NCBI RefSeq assembly: GCF_029589055.1
Contig: NZ_JARQZP010000003.1
Coordinates: forward strand, 930,001 to 994,000
Source: Vibrio hannami
GTDB taxonomy: Bacteria > Pseudomonadota > Gammaproteobacteria > Enterobacterales > Vibrionaceae
DNA: 64,000 bases
Direction: 5' to 3'
Every line of letters begins with the position of its first letter. The stretch's first letter is position 1. A program made the position numbers and the translations under genes. Below, piece after piece: positions 8,122-20,134 of the stretch. The notes under the pieces were generated by a model. It saw only the letters and a list, made by a program, of their open reading frames with translations. It had not been told where the DNA came from and made no database searches.

Positions 8122-8988
8122 ATGTCAAAAACTACAGTTTCACTTGTGCTTGGTAGCGGCGGAGCAAGAGGGCTAACCCACATAGGGATTATTCACTGGC
8201 TCGAAGAAAACGGCTATGAAATCAAATCTATCTCGGGATGCTCGGCTGGAGCATTAGTCGGAGGTATTTACGCAGCGGGTAAACTGGATGAGTTTGAAGA
8301 GTGGGTAACTGCAATCGATAAAGTTGCAATGGCTAGGCTACTCGATATCTCCTGGCAGTCGAGCGGACTATTTAAAGGAGATAAGATTGTCGCCACACTT
8401 GTCGATCTTATTGGTAATATTTCAATCGAAGAACTGGATATCCCGTTTACCGCAGTCGCAGCGAATGTAAAAGAAGAAAAAGAAGTTTGGATAAACTCCG
8501 GTTCACTATTTGACGCGATTCGGGCTTCGATCTCATTGCCACTATTTTTTACACCATATGAAATCGATGGTGTTCAGCTGATTGATGGCGGAGTTCTGAA
8601 TCCGGTTCCTATTGCTCCGACCTTTGGTGACAAAACCGACCTCACGCTTGCTGTCAATTTAGGCGGTGATCATATTGTGAAACCGGAAACCTCAGAACCA
8701 CTGCATCTCCATACCAACCCATCGATGAAGGATCGTATCGGCAGATATATTGAAAAAGTTCAGGACTCGGTAATGGACTCTTTCAATATTAACTTACATG
8801 CATTTGATATAGCCGATCAGGCTTTTGATGCGATGCAGAGCACCATTGCAAGGCAGAAACTAGCTGCTTACCCGCCCGACAAGATCATTGATATTCCACA
8901 AAATCTTTGTGGCACACTTGAGTTTGATAGAGCTGAAGAGATGATTGCTTACGGATACCAGGCGGCAAAAAAATCTTTCGTCCCCTAA
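8122..8988 (+). CDS. Patatin-like phospholipase (RssA-type)
   Basis: Cytosolic acyl hydrolase with a Ser-Asp dyad. From ATG 8122 the protein has 288 residues. It shows the oxyanion loop GSGGARG (about residue 12), the nucleophile elbow GCSAG (about 39), and the DGG motif that supplies the aspartate (QLIDGGVLNPVP, about 155). This matches the RssA/YchK family of small bacterial patatins. The physiological lipid is unknown. The TTG at 8113 is a weaker start. The stop overlaps that of the convergent DUF454 gene by four bases. Confidence 0.88.
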   Translation: MSKTTVSLVLGSGGARGLTHIGIIHWLEENGYEIKSISGCSAGALVGGIYAAGKLDEFEEWVTAIDKVAMARLLDISWQSSGLFKGDKIVATLVDLIGNISIEELDIPFTAVAANVKEEKEVWINSGSLFDAIRASISLPLFFTPYEIDGVQLIDGGVLNPVPIAPTFGDKTDLTLAVNLGGDHIVKPETSEPLHLHTNPSMKDRIGRYIEKVQDSVMDSFNINLHAFDIADQAFDAMQSTIARQKLAAYPPDKIIDIPQNLCGTLEFDRAEEMIAYGYQAAKKSFVP

Positions 8989-9365
8989 TCAGGGCATTTA
9001 TCTGGGTAATGAGTTTTATAGCGTAGTATTACCCAGGTTTCTATCGCCAGTATCAAAATAAGCATGCTTCGGCCGTGGAATGAGTCCAGCACGAATATCA
9101 CTGTCGCTCCGATTGACAGGTAGCTAGCAATCAAAATTCGCCATTTTTCCTTGACCGTTAATCCAATGTCATCTCTGATACGCTGGACAACCTCGCCAAA
9201 AAAGCGGTTATTTTCAAGCCAACGTAAGAATTTAGGGGAACTGTTGCTAAAACAATACATGGCTAACAAGATGAATGGGACAGTGGGAAGAAGAGGCAGA
9301 AATATCCCTAAAAAGCCAAGTCCGGTAGATAAACAACCAACCGAAAATAACACCGTCTTTTTCAC
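8985..9365 (-). CDS. YbaN/DUF454 family inner-membrane protein
   Basis: A 126-residue protein with three or four hydrophobic segments (about residues 7-38, 75-92 and 97-115) and the family signature GLGFLGIFLPLLPTVPFILLA, as in E. coli YbaN. It starts with GTG at 9365. Function unknown. It overlaps the convergent patatin gene at the 3' end, so the two transcripts are antisense over a few bases. Confidence 0.88.
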   Translation of the reverse strand: MKKTVLFSVGCLSTGLGFLGIFLPLLPTVPFILLAMYCFSNSSPKFLRWLENNRFFGEVVQRIRDDIGLTVKEKWRILIASYLSIGATVIFVLDSFHGRSMLILILAIETWVILRYKTHYPDKCPD

Positions 9366-9424
9366 TCACTCACCACCCGAAAATGATTTCCATTTCCAGA
9401 CAATAGCCTAATTGGCTTCGATAG

Positions 9425-9440
9425 TATACTCAAGTGAGCT
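9425..9440. repeat. Single arm of the palindromic repeat family
   Basis: TATACTCAAGTGAGCT differs at one base from the left arm of the element at 8005-8065. It overlaps the 3' end of the following flavoprotein gene and supplies its stop region. Confidence 0.35.
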
Positions 9441-10987
9441 TAGATAACGACGATCGGTTATGAGGATTAAACAACCCTCGTTGGTCAAATATGGCTTTAA
9501 GCTGCTGTTCTTTGAAAATCTCCTGCTTTGACAACTCTGGATAACTATCTTCTGTTTTTAATTTTCCTATACCATGATTTCCAACAAGGGTGCCGCGCTG
9601 AATTCTAACTTTCTGCGCCCAGTGAGCGAGTAGCCTCTTTGCAATACCAAGTTGTCTTTCATCTTCCGGAAACAAATTCACATGCAAATGATTATCTAAC
9701 ACCTGACCATAAATCATTGCTGGCATATGTGTATCTTGCAGGTCTCTAAGGTAATCTTGTAAAACCGAAGAGAAGTTGCCCTCAAACCGAATATCGGTGA
9801 ACAGCTTGGTTATAGACGGACACTTTTGTTGGTTAAGTGAAACAAGTAAGTTTGCTACTCTTGGTGCGGCATATCGTAATATCCTGAGATTTTGAATCTC
9901 TTTATCTTCAGTTGCAGACCATATTCTATCGGAGCCAATACCAAGATCTTGCAAACACTCGATATAAGAACTGGCAAGAGGTTGTATACCTTGAGTCTCT
10001 TCGGTATGTAGCTCGATATAAACCGCTCCGCTAATATCGGTGGGTAACTCAGGTAATGGTTCGCAGTGTTCAAGCTGATTCCCAAGCGCTTTGATCGCTT
10101 CAATCGCCCTTTGATCCATAAACTCGACGGTAGCGAGCGTGCTCTGCGGAGTATCCGATAGCATCAGCTGACACTTATCGATAAAAGATTCCAGCTGAGA
10201 CTCTGAGCGCATAAATACCAAAAATCCCATCTTCTTATGAGGCTTACGGATCAGTTTTAACGAAAGCTCCGTAATCACACCATACATCCCTTCCCCACCA
10301 AGGATGGCGTTAAGAACATCATTCTGGGTTAATAAAGTTGTGCCTGCAACCTCCGATTGTTGGGTATCCGATATATTGTTTCCAGTACGTGACACCCAGA
10401 TATCGTTTCCAGATTCACCTACAAACCGCAACCCTTCGATATACTGCGCTGCTCTACCATATTTAAACGACGTTACACCTGATGCATTGGTACTCGCAAT
10501 ACCACCAATCGTTGCAGAGCCTTCCAGCAAATCTACAGGCCAAAAATAATTTTCGATATCAGGATTCGATAGTAGTACTTCCTGGGTCTCTTCGTCTGGA
10601 CTGTCTAAATCTTTAAAGCCGCTATTTACCATGGTATGAAGATCGTCTAATTTCACACCGGGCTCAACATGAACAAATAGCTCTCCGGCACTATTTTGCC
10701 TCAGGCCGAGTATTCGATTCATATTATCCATCGACATAATATGGCTACCCATCGGTACACCTGCACCTGTTAGCCCTGTTCTTGCTCCCTGAACAGTAAT
10801 GGGCGTATTCGATGCAGATAACCGATGGATAATTTTAGAAAACATCAGATGTAGTCTGGGGAAAGGAGATACTTTCAGCAACCCCTTTCAATTGCGACGC
10901 ATCAGACAGATACTTTGTATCAGGCACAGGTAGAATCAGTCTATCTTCCTGAGATTTCAGTTCAACATTATGATTGTCAATTGCCAT
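9430..10987 (-). CDS. FAD-linked 2-hydroxyacid dehydrogenase (GlcD/DLD type), frameshifted near the start
   Basis: FAD-binding PCMH/VAO-type oxidoreductase related to glycolate oxidase GlcD and D-lactate dehydrogenase. The flavin-binding part has VQGARTGLTGAGVPMG and EGSATIGGIASTNASG; the C-terminal cap ends with GNHGIGKLKTEDSYPEL and GLFNPHN. The long frame begins only at 10881 and lacks the N-terminus. An ATG at 10987 opens a 50-codon frame (MAIDNHNVELKSQ to QTTSDVF) that stops at TAA. Removing one base from the AAAA run at 10839-10842 joins the two into about 518 residues, the normal family length. Substrate inferred as glycolate, D-lactate or similar. Confidence 0.82.
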
Positions 10988-11370
10988 ATTCCCATACCCT
11001 TATCATTTGCTGGTTTATGGTAAGCAAGATATGAACCAAACCACTATACTTCGGAGCAATTTGCGACGATAACTATGACTAAGTGCTATTGAGTTGAAAG
11101 TTATTATAATCAATATGTTGTATATGTGTTGTGATCTGTAGCCATAATGTGTAATTAACAATTGGACAAATTTCAATCATGTGCTAGTGCCGTTTATAGT
11201 TACGAAAATATGCCAAAACTACTTATGATCTCAGGCTTAAGCAGGGAAAGGTCATTTCCCTGATATCACATAAATCAAAATTGCGTTAACATATCAATCA
11301 CTAATTATCAGGCAATCGATATTAGAATTTCTTACCTTATCAGCCGTGTTCAAAACAAGAAGTGAATAAA
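10988..11370. other. Divergent promoter region, flavoprotein gene and maeA
   Basis: Non-coding, AT-rich stretch of about 380 bases with no long ORF. It must hold the promoters of both flanking genes, but I see no operator clear enough to name. There are isolated TGTGATC and ATCACA half sites only. Confidence 0.5.
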
Positions 11371-13062
11371 ATGAGTAATCACAAAAGACCTTTGTACATA
11401 CCTTATGCAGGCCCAGCACTATTAGAAGCTCCACTACTCAACAAAGGAGGCGCATTTACGCAGCAAGAAAGGCAGCTGTTCAATCTGGAAGGGCTACTTC
11501 CAGAAGCTATTGAGACCATAGAAGAACAAGCTGAGCGCGCGTATGAACAATACTCTTCTTTCGAATCTGATATGGATAAACACATCTATTTGCGTAACAT
11601 TCAAGATACAAATGAGACCCTATTTTATCGATTAGTTCAGAATCACATCACTGAAATGATGCCAATTATCTACACCCCAACCGTTGGCGCTGCTTGTGAA
11701 AACTTTTCGAAAATCTACCGTCGCGCTCGTGGTCTGATCATCTCTTACCCAAACCGTGAACGCATAGAAGATATGCTGAACAATGCCTCCCGAAACAATG
11801 TAAAAGTGATTGTGGTTACTGACGGCGAGAGAATTTTGGGTCTTGGTGATCAGGGAATCGGTGGTATGGGGATCCCAATCGGTAAACTATCCCTATATAC
11901 GGCATGTGGCGGCATTAGCCCGGCTTACACATTGCCAGTCGTTCTTGATGTTGGTACCAACAACCCACAAAGATTGTCCGACCCAATGTACATGGGGTGG
12001 CGTAACCCTCGTATTTCCGACAAGCAATACAATGAGTTCGTAGACGATTTTATTTCAGCGGTGCAAGAGCGCTGGCCAGAAGCTCTTATTCAGTTTGAAG
12101 ATTTCGCTCAGAAGAACGCAACGCCTCTTTTGCAACGCTACAAAGATGAAGTGTGCTGTTTTAATGACGATATTCAAGGTACGGCAGCGGTAACGGTAGG
12201 ATCGCTATTGGCGGCATGTAAAGCGTCTGGAACCAAACTTAGCGAGCAGCGCGTCGTATTCCTGGGAGCTGGCTCAGCCGGTTGTGGTATCGCAGAAGCT
12301 ATCATCGCTCAAATGGTGTCTGAGGGCTCAATCAGCGATAAAAAAGCGCGCTCTCAGGTATTTATGGTTGATCGTTGGGGTGTACTTTCTGACGATATGC
12401 CAAACCTTCTCGACTTCCAGCAAAATCTGGTTCAAAAACGTGAAGTGCTTAATGAATGGGAAACCACCTCGACTCAAATTTCGCTATTTGATGTAGTGAA
12501 GAACGCTAAACCAACGGTACTGATTGGCGTTTCAGGTGCTCCGGGCCTGTTTACAGAAGAGATCATCAAAGAGATGCACAAACACTGCGAGCAGCCGATT
12601 GTTTTCCCTCTATCGAACCCAACCAGCCGAGTTGAAGCTCTGCCTTCAGATATCCTGAACTGGACAAATGGTCAGGCATTAGTGGCAACTGGTAGCCCGT
12701 TCAGCCCAGTTGTTATTGGCGACAAAACTTTTGACATCGTTCAGTGTAATAACAGTTACATCTTCCCAGGTATCGGCCTGGGCGTTCTGGCATCTCGCGC
12801 GAAGCGGGTAACGGACGAAATGTTGATGGAGTCAAGCAGAGCGCTAGCAGAGTGCTCTCCGTTAGCAATAAATGGTACTGGCCCGCTGTTACCTCCACTT
12901 GAAGACATTCAGGAAGTTTCTAAACATATCGCATTTGCTGTGGGTAAAAAAGCAATGGAACAAGGTGTCGCTTCCAAACGAACTGACGAAAGACTCTTAG
13001 AGAAGATCGCAGACAACTTCTGGGAAGCCGATTACCGCCAGTATAAACGCAGCGCGGTATAA
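11371..13062 (+). CDS. maeA: NAD-dependent malic enzyme
   Basis: Oxidative decarboxylation of malate to pyruvate with NAD+. From ATG 11371 the protein has 563 residues. Landmarks: [15 protein letters not shown] and RARGLIIS in the N-terminal domain, [29 protein letters not shown] at about residues 150-178 (metal and malate binding), FNDDIQGTA at about 270, and the NAD-binding [15 protein letters not shown]. The C-terminus has [10 protein letters not shown] and IFPGIGLG. The ATG is better than the in-frame GTG at 11362 and follows AAGAAG. A terminator follows. Confidence 0.95.
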   Translation: MSNHKRPLYIPYAGPALLEAPLLNKGGAFTQQERQLFNLEGLLPEAIETIEEQAERAYEQYSSFESDMDKHIYLRNIQDTNETLFYRLVQNHITEMMPIIYTPTVGAACENFSKIYRRARGLIISYPNRERIEDMLNNASRNNVKVIVVTDGERILGLGDQGIGGMGIPIGKLSLYTACGGISPAYTLPVVLDVGTNNPQRLSDPMYMGWRNPRISDKQYNEFVDDFISAVQERWPEALIQFEDFAQKNATPLLQRYKDEVCCFNDDIQGTAAVTVGSLLAACKASGTKLSEQRVVFLGAGSAGCGIAEAIIAQMVSEGSISDKKARSQVFMVDRWGVLSDDMPNLLDFQQNLVQKREVLNEWETTSTQISLFDVVKNAKPTVLIGVSGAPGLFTEEIIKEMHKHCEQPIVFPLSNPTSRVEALPSDILNWTNGQALVATGSPFSPVVIGDKTFDIVQCNNSYIFPGIGLGVLASRAKRVTDEMLMESSRALAECSPLAINGTGPLLPPLEDIQEVSKHIAFAVGKKAMEQGVASKRTDERLLEKIADNFWEADYRQYKRSAV

Positions 13063-13083
13063 CTCAGACTTGAACCCAGATAC

Positions 13084-13107
13084 CAAAAGCGCCGGAACAG
13101 GCGCTTT
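13084..13107. terminator. Bidirectional terminator after maeA
   Basis: Hairpin AAAAGCGCC / GGCGCTTTT with a short loop, between convergent genes, with A and T tracts on both flanks. Confidence 0.85.
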
Positions 13108-13120
13108 TCTCTATAAAGGT

Positions 13121-13591
13121 TTAACGATAAAAAGTCACACCCTCATCCTCAGTCGGTACTTCGAACCAGGACCAGAATAGATCTAACATCTCCGGCGTCA
13201 TTTCATAGGCGTCTTGGCCACGCTCCCTATTTCTTTTGGTAGCCCTTTCTTTGCAAATATCAAAATCCACATCCAGATAAACCATCTCATACGTCAGGTT
13301 ATTTTCATTGGCCCATGTCTTAATCTGGATTCTGTCTTGTTTTTTCCAGAAACCGAAATCGAATATTACCGGGACATCCAATTCTAATAGCCTAAGCGCA
13401 GAGCCTTTAAACAAATCAGTTAGTGTTTTTTTGCGTTTATCAAAAACTTCCCGATCCATATGCTCACCAAAAAGCGGGATCATCCACTCATCCAGATTAA
13501 ACCGGAATGCCCCCTGAGCTTTTTCTAGCTGTTTAGAGTAAGTCGTTTTACCCGATCCGATAAAACCACAAACAAAGTATATTTTTGCCAT
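13121..13591 (-). CDS. Small P-loop ATPase/kinase (AAA_33 type)
   Basis: A 156-residue protein with an N-terminal Walker A motif FIGSGKTT (residues 10-17) and an arginine-rich lid region (CKERATKRNRERGQ) near residue 115, as in zeta-toxin-like and adenylate-kinase-like AAA_33 proteins. VPVIFDFGFW probably carries the Walker B-like aspartate. It likely phosphorylates a small molecule, but the substrate is unknown. It lies 13 bases downstream of the chemoreceptor gene in the same orientation. Confidence 0.8.
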   Translation of the reverse strand: MAKIYFVCGFIGSGKTTYSKQLEKAQGAFRFNLDEWMIPLFGEHMDREVFDKRKKTLTDLFKGSALRLLELDVPVIFDFGFWKKQDRIQIKTWANENNLTYEMVYLDVDFDICKERATKRNRERGQDAYEMTPEMLDLFWSWFEVPTEDEGVTFYR

Positions 13592-13604
13592 TAATATGAA
13601 GCCC

Positions 13605-15590
13605 CTATGTCCTGAACGTACTAGCGAGGGTTTGCTGTTGTTCTGCCATCAACTCCAGATTTTGCCCTAACATCGCTAACTGATTAGCATTTTTTGCATT
13701 CCGTTCTGTCAGCTCATGCAATAGATTTATCGTAGTAGTGACCTCTTTTGCGGCCATCTGATGTTCTGAAGTGGAAGTAACTATCTGGTAACTACCTGAT
13801 TCAATCTCTTTAAGTGCTTCATGCAACCCGGCCAGAGATCTGTTTACCGAGTCTACGTGAGAAGTATACTGGTTCATATAGGAGTGGCATTCGTTCACTT
13901 CTTTAGCAGCGTTGCGTGCGCGGTTTTGAAGGTGTTCTATTTTATCCCTTATTTCCGAGGCCGATTTGGTTGTTTTTGACGCAAGAACCCTAACTTCATC
14001 AGCAACAACGGCGAATCCTCGCCCTTGCTCACCGGCTCTTGCTGCTTCAATCGCCGCATTAAGAGCTAGAAGGTTTGTCTGTTCAGAAATGCCAGATATT
14101 ACTTCCAATATCGACTCGATTTGAGCACTCTCTGTTTCCAGTAGGGAGATCGTATGAGTCGATTGGGACAGCTTCTCCGATAGGCTATGCATCAACAGAT
14201 GATTTTCTCTGAGCTGCTCCTGACTATTATCAGAATAGTTCACAGCTTCAGTAACCAGGCTTTGCGATTGGCAAGCTGCATTGGATATTTCATTGACCGA
14301 ATACTCTATTTCTTCCATCGCAGAGGAGATCGTCATCATCTGTGAAGACTGCTGCTCGAACGATGAACTTAAACTATCACTATGCTGGTGATTTTCATTG
14401 CAGACAGTGTTCAGTTCACCAGAAGCGTCACTGATCTGATGTATAACTTCCGCAATCTGCTCCACTGTTTGGTTAACTTTATTGGCGATGTTTCCGAACT
14501 CATTTTTCCCCTTATAATCAACACGTACCATCAACTCCTTATTGGCAATACGTTCCAGTGCCATATTGATTTTTCTCGCCGGTTCTTTGATAGAACGAGT
14601 AATGCCATACCCTACCGAAAATGCCACCAGCATGGATAGGCAGACACCCACAACAATACTATAAAAAGAGTAATTGAGCGCTTCAGACGAAGCTTGTATC
14701 AGTACTTCCGAAGAATGCCCCGCCTCATCAGACAATGCTCGTATCAGAGAAAGAGAGTCATCCAATGATAACTGTAATTTATAATAAAGAGTCTGAACGG
14801 ATTCATAGTGCTGGTACTTTTTGAGGTGAATAGCCAAAGATCCTTGTTCTGAAAACACAAAATGTTCTAACCCAGTGAAACTCTCTTCCAGCTGCTTGTA
14901 TAATTCAGGCTCTTTACTTTCAAAATCGGAAGAAAGCAGCTTTAGTTCTTCTCGGTTTATATCTAAATTTTTTATCTCTCTTCGAATCTCGCCAAAGTCA
15001 ACAAGTGATAAAATATTGTTGGCTTTTAATTCAAGAACACTTACCGCGTTATCAAATCGTTCCAATGTAACCACAGAGCCCTTATTGTTCGCTAACCTGG
15101 ATATGTCATTATGTGTTTTCTTGAAAAATATCGACATATCTTCGTTGCTAAAAGTGCTTAGTTCTTTAGCGTCCAGGTAGAGATATTGAGCCTGAAGTAT
15201 CTTTTTTAGCGTTGCTAATACCTCCGTTAGCAAAGAATCAAACTTCTCTATATTAGACGATAGAACAGCGTCGCCCACGGTCAATTCTTGTGTTCTGTTG
15301 AACTCATCCATAAAAGAATTAACTGCCAGATTAATTTTTTCCTCAATCAGTTCTAACTCGTCAATATATAATGCAAACAGATAGGGAGTTAGATTCCTAT
15401 TGATATTTAGAAGCTCTCCTTGAATTTCAGAAAAATTTATAAGCAACGGAGTTGATTTATTATTTACCTGATAAATTGATGAGCTAACATTTTTATTTGA
15501 CTGAAGGTTAAACCAGGATGCGCTTACCATAACGGCGATAATCACAGAAAATCCAAAGTAGATTTTGGAAATAATAGATATAATTTTCAT
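13605..15590 (-). CDS. Methyl-accepting chemotaxis protein
   Basis: Transmembrane chemoreceptor of 661 residues. TM1 is at about residues 8-28, a helical periplasmic sensor of about 275 residues follows, TM2 is at about 305-328, then HAMP ([18 protein letters not shown]) and a cytoplasmic coiled coil with the signalling tip [18 protein letters not shown]. The sensor is all-helical, not a Cache domain, and its ligand cannot be inferred. There is no C-terminal CheR-tethering pentapeptide (it ends TLASTFRT). It lies next to a LacI gene on the opposite strand, so a link to sugar sensing is possible but unproved. Confidence 0.93.
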   Translation of the reverse strand: MKIISIISKIYFGFSVIIAVMVSASWFNLQSNKNVSSSIYQVNNKSTPLLINFSEIQGELLNINRNLTPYLFALYIDELELIEEKINLAVNSFMDEFNRTQELTVGDAVLSSNIEKFDSLLTEVLATLKKILQAQYLYLDAKELSTFSNEDMSIFFKKTHNDISRLANNKGSVVTLERFDNAVSVLELKANNILSLVDFGEIRREIKNLDINREELKLLSSDFESKEPELYKQLEESFTGLEHFVFSEQGSLAIHLKKYQHYESVQTLYYKLQLSLDDSLSLIRALSDEAGHSSEVLIQASSEALNYSFYSIVVGVCLSMLVAFSVGYGITRSIKEPARKINMALERIANKELMVRVDYKGKNEFGNIANKVNQTVEQIAEVIHQISDASGELNTVCNENHQHSDSLSSSFEQQSSQMMTISSAMEEIEYSVNEISNAACQSQSLVTEAVNYSDNSQEQLRENHLLMHSLSEKLSQSTHTISLLETESAQIESILEVISGISEQTNLLALNAAIEAARAGEQGRGFAVVADEVRVLASKTTKSASEIRDKIEHLQNRARNAAKEVNECHSYMNQYTSHVDSVNRSLAGLHEALKEIESGSYQIVTSTSEHQMAAKEVTTTINLLHELTERNAKNANQLAMLGQNLELMAEQQQTLASTFRT

Positions 15591-15953
15591 TAAGTAGATA
15601 CTCGTTCTTTCTTTGTATCTATTTATTCACACCACTATATTGATATCAGTGGTGATAGTCACACCTTGCAACTATGAAACACTCCATGAAACATACAGTT
15701 CATTTCATGGATAAAGAACAAAAACAAACACCTTAACACCTTGTTATTTATTAAGTTACAATCGAAAAGCCTCCTCCGATTCATTTTGTTTCATAGCTTA
15801 ATTTGTTAACTTAGATCTTGATCATAAAACTGTCAGTATGTTTCACTATTTTATCCTCACTACAACCTGATTTTTTTCGTATTTTGAGACGATAGTGTTT
15901 GTTGATTAATTATTGTAGAGATAAAATCCAACATTATAAAAATAGGATTTCCT
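15591..15953. promoter_or_regulatory. Divergent control region with ATGAAAC inverted repeats
   Basis: Non-coding region between the chemoreceptor and the first LacI gene. It contains CCATGAAA (15684-15691) and TTTCATGG (15703-15710) as an inverted pair, plus further TGAAAC and GTTTCA half sites near 15673, 15789 and 15839. A separate inverted pair ACCACT / AGTGGT lies at 15631-15653. The same ATGAAAC/GTTTCAT theme recurs around the second LacI gene and the porin gene, so these are candidate LacI-family operators. Confidence 0.5.
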
Positions 15954-16966
15954 ATGCGAAAGAAAAAAACACCCCAACCGTCTACGACGTTGCTAAGCTT
16001 GCTGGTGTTTCACCTGCTACTGTTTCAAGATTTTTAAATAGAACAACTTATGTATCGGATGAAAAAAGTCAAAAAATAGAAGACGCAATCAATCAACTCG
16101 ATTACAAACCTGTTTTTAAACCAGCAGAAAGTAATCGTCGCTCCATGACCATAGGCGCTCTGGTGCAGCATCCGGATAGCCCATTTACCAGCCAGATTCT
16201 TAACGATATGGAGAAGGTTCTTATTTCACAGGGCTATCAACTGTCTATCGCCTCTGGGCATTGGGATAAAAAACTAGAAACTCATGCCCTGAATTACCTG
16301 ACCCAACAGAACGTAGATGGCCTGATTATCGTCACTGGCAACTTAACGAATAACCAGATTATTGATGCGGCAAAAGACACTCCAGTTATTGCGGTTGGCT
16401 ACGATATTAAAAACAACCAGGTAAGATGCGTGAATATTGACAATGAGCTTGCCGGTTATATCGCTACCTTGCATTTGCTTCAGTTAGGACACGTTAATAT
16501 TGGTCATATTAAGGGACATGCTAATCAACCTGACGCCTACCAAAGGTTTGAAGGTTATAAAAGAGCAATGAAAGAAGCAGGTATTCAGCCAAATAGACGA
16601 CTCATTAAGAACGGTGACTTTAGTTCAGCAAAAGCATATAAATTAACCACTGAGCTTTTAAATGATCCAAAAGCCAAAGTTACCGCTATCTTTGCGGCAA
16701 ACGATTTAAGTGCATACGGTGTAATAAAGGCGATACACGATCATGGACTTAAGGTTCCAGACGATATATCGGTCATTGGTTTTGATGATCTTCCTACCTC
16801 TCAGTATTTCACTCCAGGATTAACCACGCTTCGCCAACCAATAGAAGAAATTGGAACTGTAGCGGCTCACTCCATACTCAACTTTTTAAGCGGTGAAAGG
16901 CACGATGACAAGCTTCCTCCTATTGATTTAATAGTCCGGGAATCTACTAAATCGCTACATGAATAA
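15954..16966 (+). CDS. LacI-family transcriptional regulator, start displaced by a frameshift
   Basis: LacI/GalR repressor. The N-terminal helix-turn-helix is TVYDVAKLAGVSPATVSRFLN and the effector-binding core has periplasmic-binding-protein fold landmarks (VDGLIIV, GHVNIGHI, AIFAANDLSAYGVIKA, SVIGFDDLPTSQYFTP, LIVREST). The open frame extends to a TTG at 15899, but the ATG at 15954 has a good AGGA site six bases away and lies in another frame. Lengthening the A7 run at 15963-15969 by one gives MRKKKNTPTVYDVAK and 337 residues, a typical LacI length. It probably controls the adjacent glucoside genes, which are convergent to it. Confidence 0.88.
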
Positions 16967-17000
16967 AAAATCCCCTGATAATTCTATCAGGGGATTTTTT
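16965..17000. terminator. Bidirectional terminator between lacI and the GH116 gene
   Basis: A 16-base arm (AAAAAATCCCCTGATA) pairs with TATCAGGGGATTTTTT across a four-base loop, giving strong A and T tracts on both sides. It ends both convergent units. Confidence 0.92.
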
Positions 17001-17019
17001 ATTCCGAAGTCATGACTAC

Positions 17020-20000
17020 CTACAGCGCTTCATTCAGGTAAGCAAAGATCATCCCCGGCCTGAAATAACGGCCTGCTGTATATTTAAGACCGGTATTTTT
17101 AAGCCAAAGATGGAGCTCATCGAGATAACTTTGTTCTACATAGCTTCCGGCTATATCAGCAAACTCTGCTGTACTTTCACAAATATCCGGATTAACTCTG
17201 CCATCTACCAATAGGCATCCTGAAGCGATTAAGTTTTCAAACCAATTAGTTGCAACATCCGCTTCGATGTCAAACTGATTCATCAACTCACCTGTTGTCA
17301 CCTGAACAGAGCAGTTGAAGCCTTCTGGTGCTGCAAAAGGTATCTTCGCCTGATGATATAAAGCATCGTAGACCGTATCCAACACATCAATCGCCTGTAC
17401 ATTTTTGCCAGCTAAACGCAGCGCAGTTGCCACACTAAACTGCACACCAATCCAGACATCCTGAGCCTGAAAAGCGTCATGTGGCATCCCATCTGACAAG
17501 GTCATATTGGCAATACCAAGTTTGGGGCTGTTTCTCTTAAAGTTAGTTTGATAGATGTATTCCAGAGAACGCTCTACCTTGCCACTTTCAAATAAGTCAC
17601 CCAAACCCAGAAGCTTCGTCATAACTGTCGGCGAGCATTGCATCCCCGAAACTGTTGTCAGAGTCCAGTTCCAGTATTTTTGAAACTCATCCGTAAAGGC
17701 TTGAGGGGCAACATCAGCCAAGAGCCGTTTTGCAGCAAACCGAGACTTCAGCTTACTACCGCCCCCACAGTAGTGAGCATTATCAAGATATTCGTTAAGA
17801 ATTTCTTTGTCTCGACACTTATCGCCTGTCAACGTTAACCCTAATGTCTCAAGATCCTGAAAGCTCTCTCCCGTTAAATGGACTGACTGGATCGGTGTGA
17901 CAAAGAAATGGAAATAACCATTTTTCTCATCCCAAAGGCCACGCTCTACAAGCGCTAACGACTTTTGTCCCTGACTGATGTACGCCTCAGCCAACTCGGT
18001 TTTACCCACTAACTTGGCAAGTTCAGAAGCGGCATTTAGCCCAGCAGCCCATAAGCTTGCACAATAGATAGAAATTCCATGTGAAGACAAGTTGTCGAAG
18101 GTGTCATCGGTACCTCTTGTCAGTGGCAACTCATCACCTTCGACAATGAGATTTTTGAGGTAATCGATACTTTCTTCGACGGCTTGCCAGCAGTTTTCAA
18201 CAACCTTGATGTTCCCGGTCATCTTGTAATGTCTGTACACCATTAAAATGTACTTAGGAGCCAAATCTTTCCACTCTTTAACATTGTGCCAGGTGTAAGC
18301 ATCCGGCTTAATATCAAACGGGCTGCCAAGATCATGTATCACAGCCCCTCGAATACCACGGATTCCTTCATATTTCTTATCGCACAACTCCGCAAATGGC
18401 TTATCCTCATACTCCCAGAAGCGACGCTTTGTTAAGTCTTCGTGCCAGAATGGCTTGCGAGAAGTCTCGCATAACGCATCCATCGAGCTCTGGTAGCAGA
18501 TAAAGTAACGAAAAAGACCCATAAAAATAAACATCAAGGGAGTTGAAAAATGGATAGTCCACACACTCTTTTACGAGGAACTTATCGTTGATGTCCCATA
18601 CGCTAGACTCCGCCATGAACGACAGGCTATTCATCGCCATGGTCGCAAATCTAGAGGATGAGCTCTCGTCACCAATAGCTTCCACCGATTTTGAAAGGTA
18701 GCTTTGTTGCTCAGCAACTATCCCAGTTTCAATATCTTCAACCTGTGGTAACACATCTTCGAGTATCGTGCAGGCTCTCTCTACCGCCGGATAAAACTGC
18801 GTGTAAGCCTTTTGGCTTGTCCAGTCTTCAAGTTCGATTTTGCTATGATCCATAACTTGAGCAAAGCGTACAGATACGGCCTCGTTCGGCTCAAGCTCTA
18901 CGCAAACAGTGACCAAAGAAGCTAACGCTTCCCGTCCACTGTATATACCTTTGTCAAAGCGATGACTTACACGGCCAGTGTTCAAGGCTTTGAGTATGGA
19001 TTTTTGCTCATCAACACAGTAAACCGATGGCTTCGCAGACGACACCGCCTTATGTTGATTTAGCAGATCGAGCGAGACATCGACACCAAACAGTACTTCA
19101 CCTTCAATATCCGATGCGTAATTTGAATCTGTTGTTTGTAGAACGCCTCTAAAGAGCCTGTCGTCCATGGAATACTCATGCAAACCATGTAGTTGTTTGA
19201 CTGGGTTTTGAGTTAGCGTACATGCAGAGTCTTGTACACCCGGACGCTGTTTTTTATAGGTCGACCCAATAAGGTTTCTCAGTGACTGAACCAATGTCAC
19301 CACTTTTTTCTGATTAGTATTGTTTGTCAGCTCAAACTCATTCCAGTGCATCGGCAACGAACAGAGCTTTTTATTACCCCGCAGCACAGGCGAAACTACC
19401 TTGCGGATAATAGTCACTTCCTCGAATGCTCTATAAGTAAATTCAGCGAAAGGATACAGAGCTTTAAACTCAATACAATCTGCTGAAACTGCCTGAATAT
19501 CATCCGCTTGATATGACGCTGTTAGAGCATATCTTTTTGCAGACTCATTAGTTAGTAAGCCATCAAAAAAGTCTATCGCAACCAATAACTGAGTACTCGA
19601 TGAGGCAGGGTTATCTTTAATCTCTGCCAGCGTTTTTGCTGTAAATTCGATGTTCCAACGTTCAAACCGTTCTGCGTTTTCTGTGTAAAACAGACCAGAT
19701 TTTAAAGCATCGCGGATCTTGGTCAGCGCCTCTTCTGTACTATCGGCCGAAAGCTCCTGCCCCAAAAACGTTGCAGGATAAAAACGCAAGAACTGAGTTA
19801 ACTCTTCAAAATCTGGAATCCCCAACACATCAGTACTTAACTCATCTGACACTGAAGCATAAAAGTCGTTAAAATTTACACCTTCTTCACTGTTATCAAT
19901 AAAGATTCCCGGAATAAATGCAAAGCTAGGCGTATCACCTAGCGGTGTCAGGGTAAACGTATTACCAATGCCGCCTACAGCAATCCCAGTATTTTCAGGT

Positions 20001-20110
20001 GTGGTAGAGATCGGTGTATACCAGGGTTGAATGAACTCAACTGCATTGCCCGGTTTACATAACTGCTCAGCGTTACCACTAAAGCTTGTATAAGGTATGC
20101 TATTTTTCAT
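17020..20110 (-). pseudogene. GH116-family beta-glucosidase, frameshifted
   Basis: Related to GBA2-type glucosylceramidases and bacterial GH116 beta-glucosidases. The N-terminal half (20110-18407) has GVGGIGNTFTLTPLGDTPSF-like features and ends in the conserved SLDVYFYGSFSLLYLLPEL; the glutamate of FLVKECVDYPFFN fits the nucleophile position. The C-terminal half (to 17020) has AVIHDLGSPF, TWHNVKEWKDLAPKYIL and RGTDDTFD, whose aspartate fits the acid/base. The halves are in different frames that overlap. Removing one base near 18445 gives one 1029-residue protein with SQAILHEDLTKRRFWEY at the join. No signal peptide, so it is cytosolic. Last gene of the ABC/GH94 operon. Confidence 0.82.
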
Positions 20111-20134
20111 AATTCAATTCCAGCTAAGAAGGGC

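Noticed and set aside
13121..13591. Zeta toxin of a toxin-antitoxin pair
   Set aside because: No short antitoxin gene precedes it and it is intact beside a chemoreceptor; general AAA_33 ATPase is safer.
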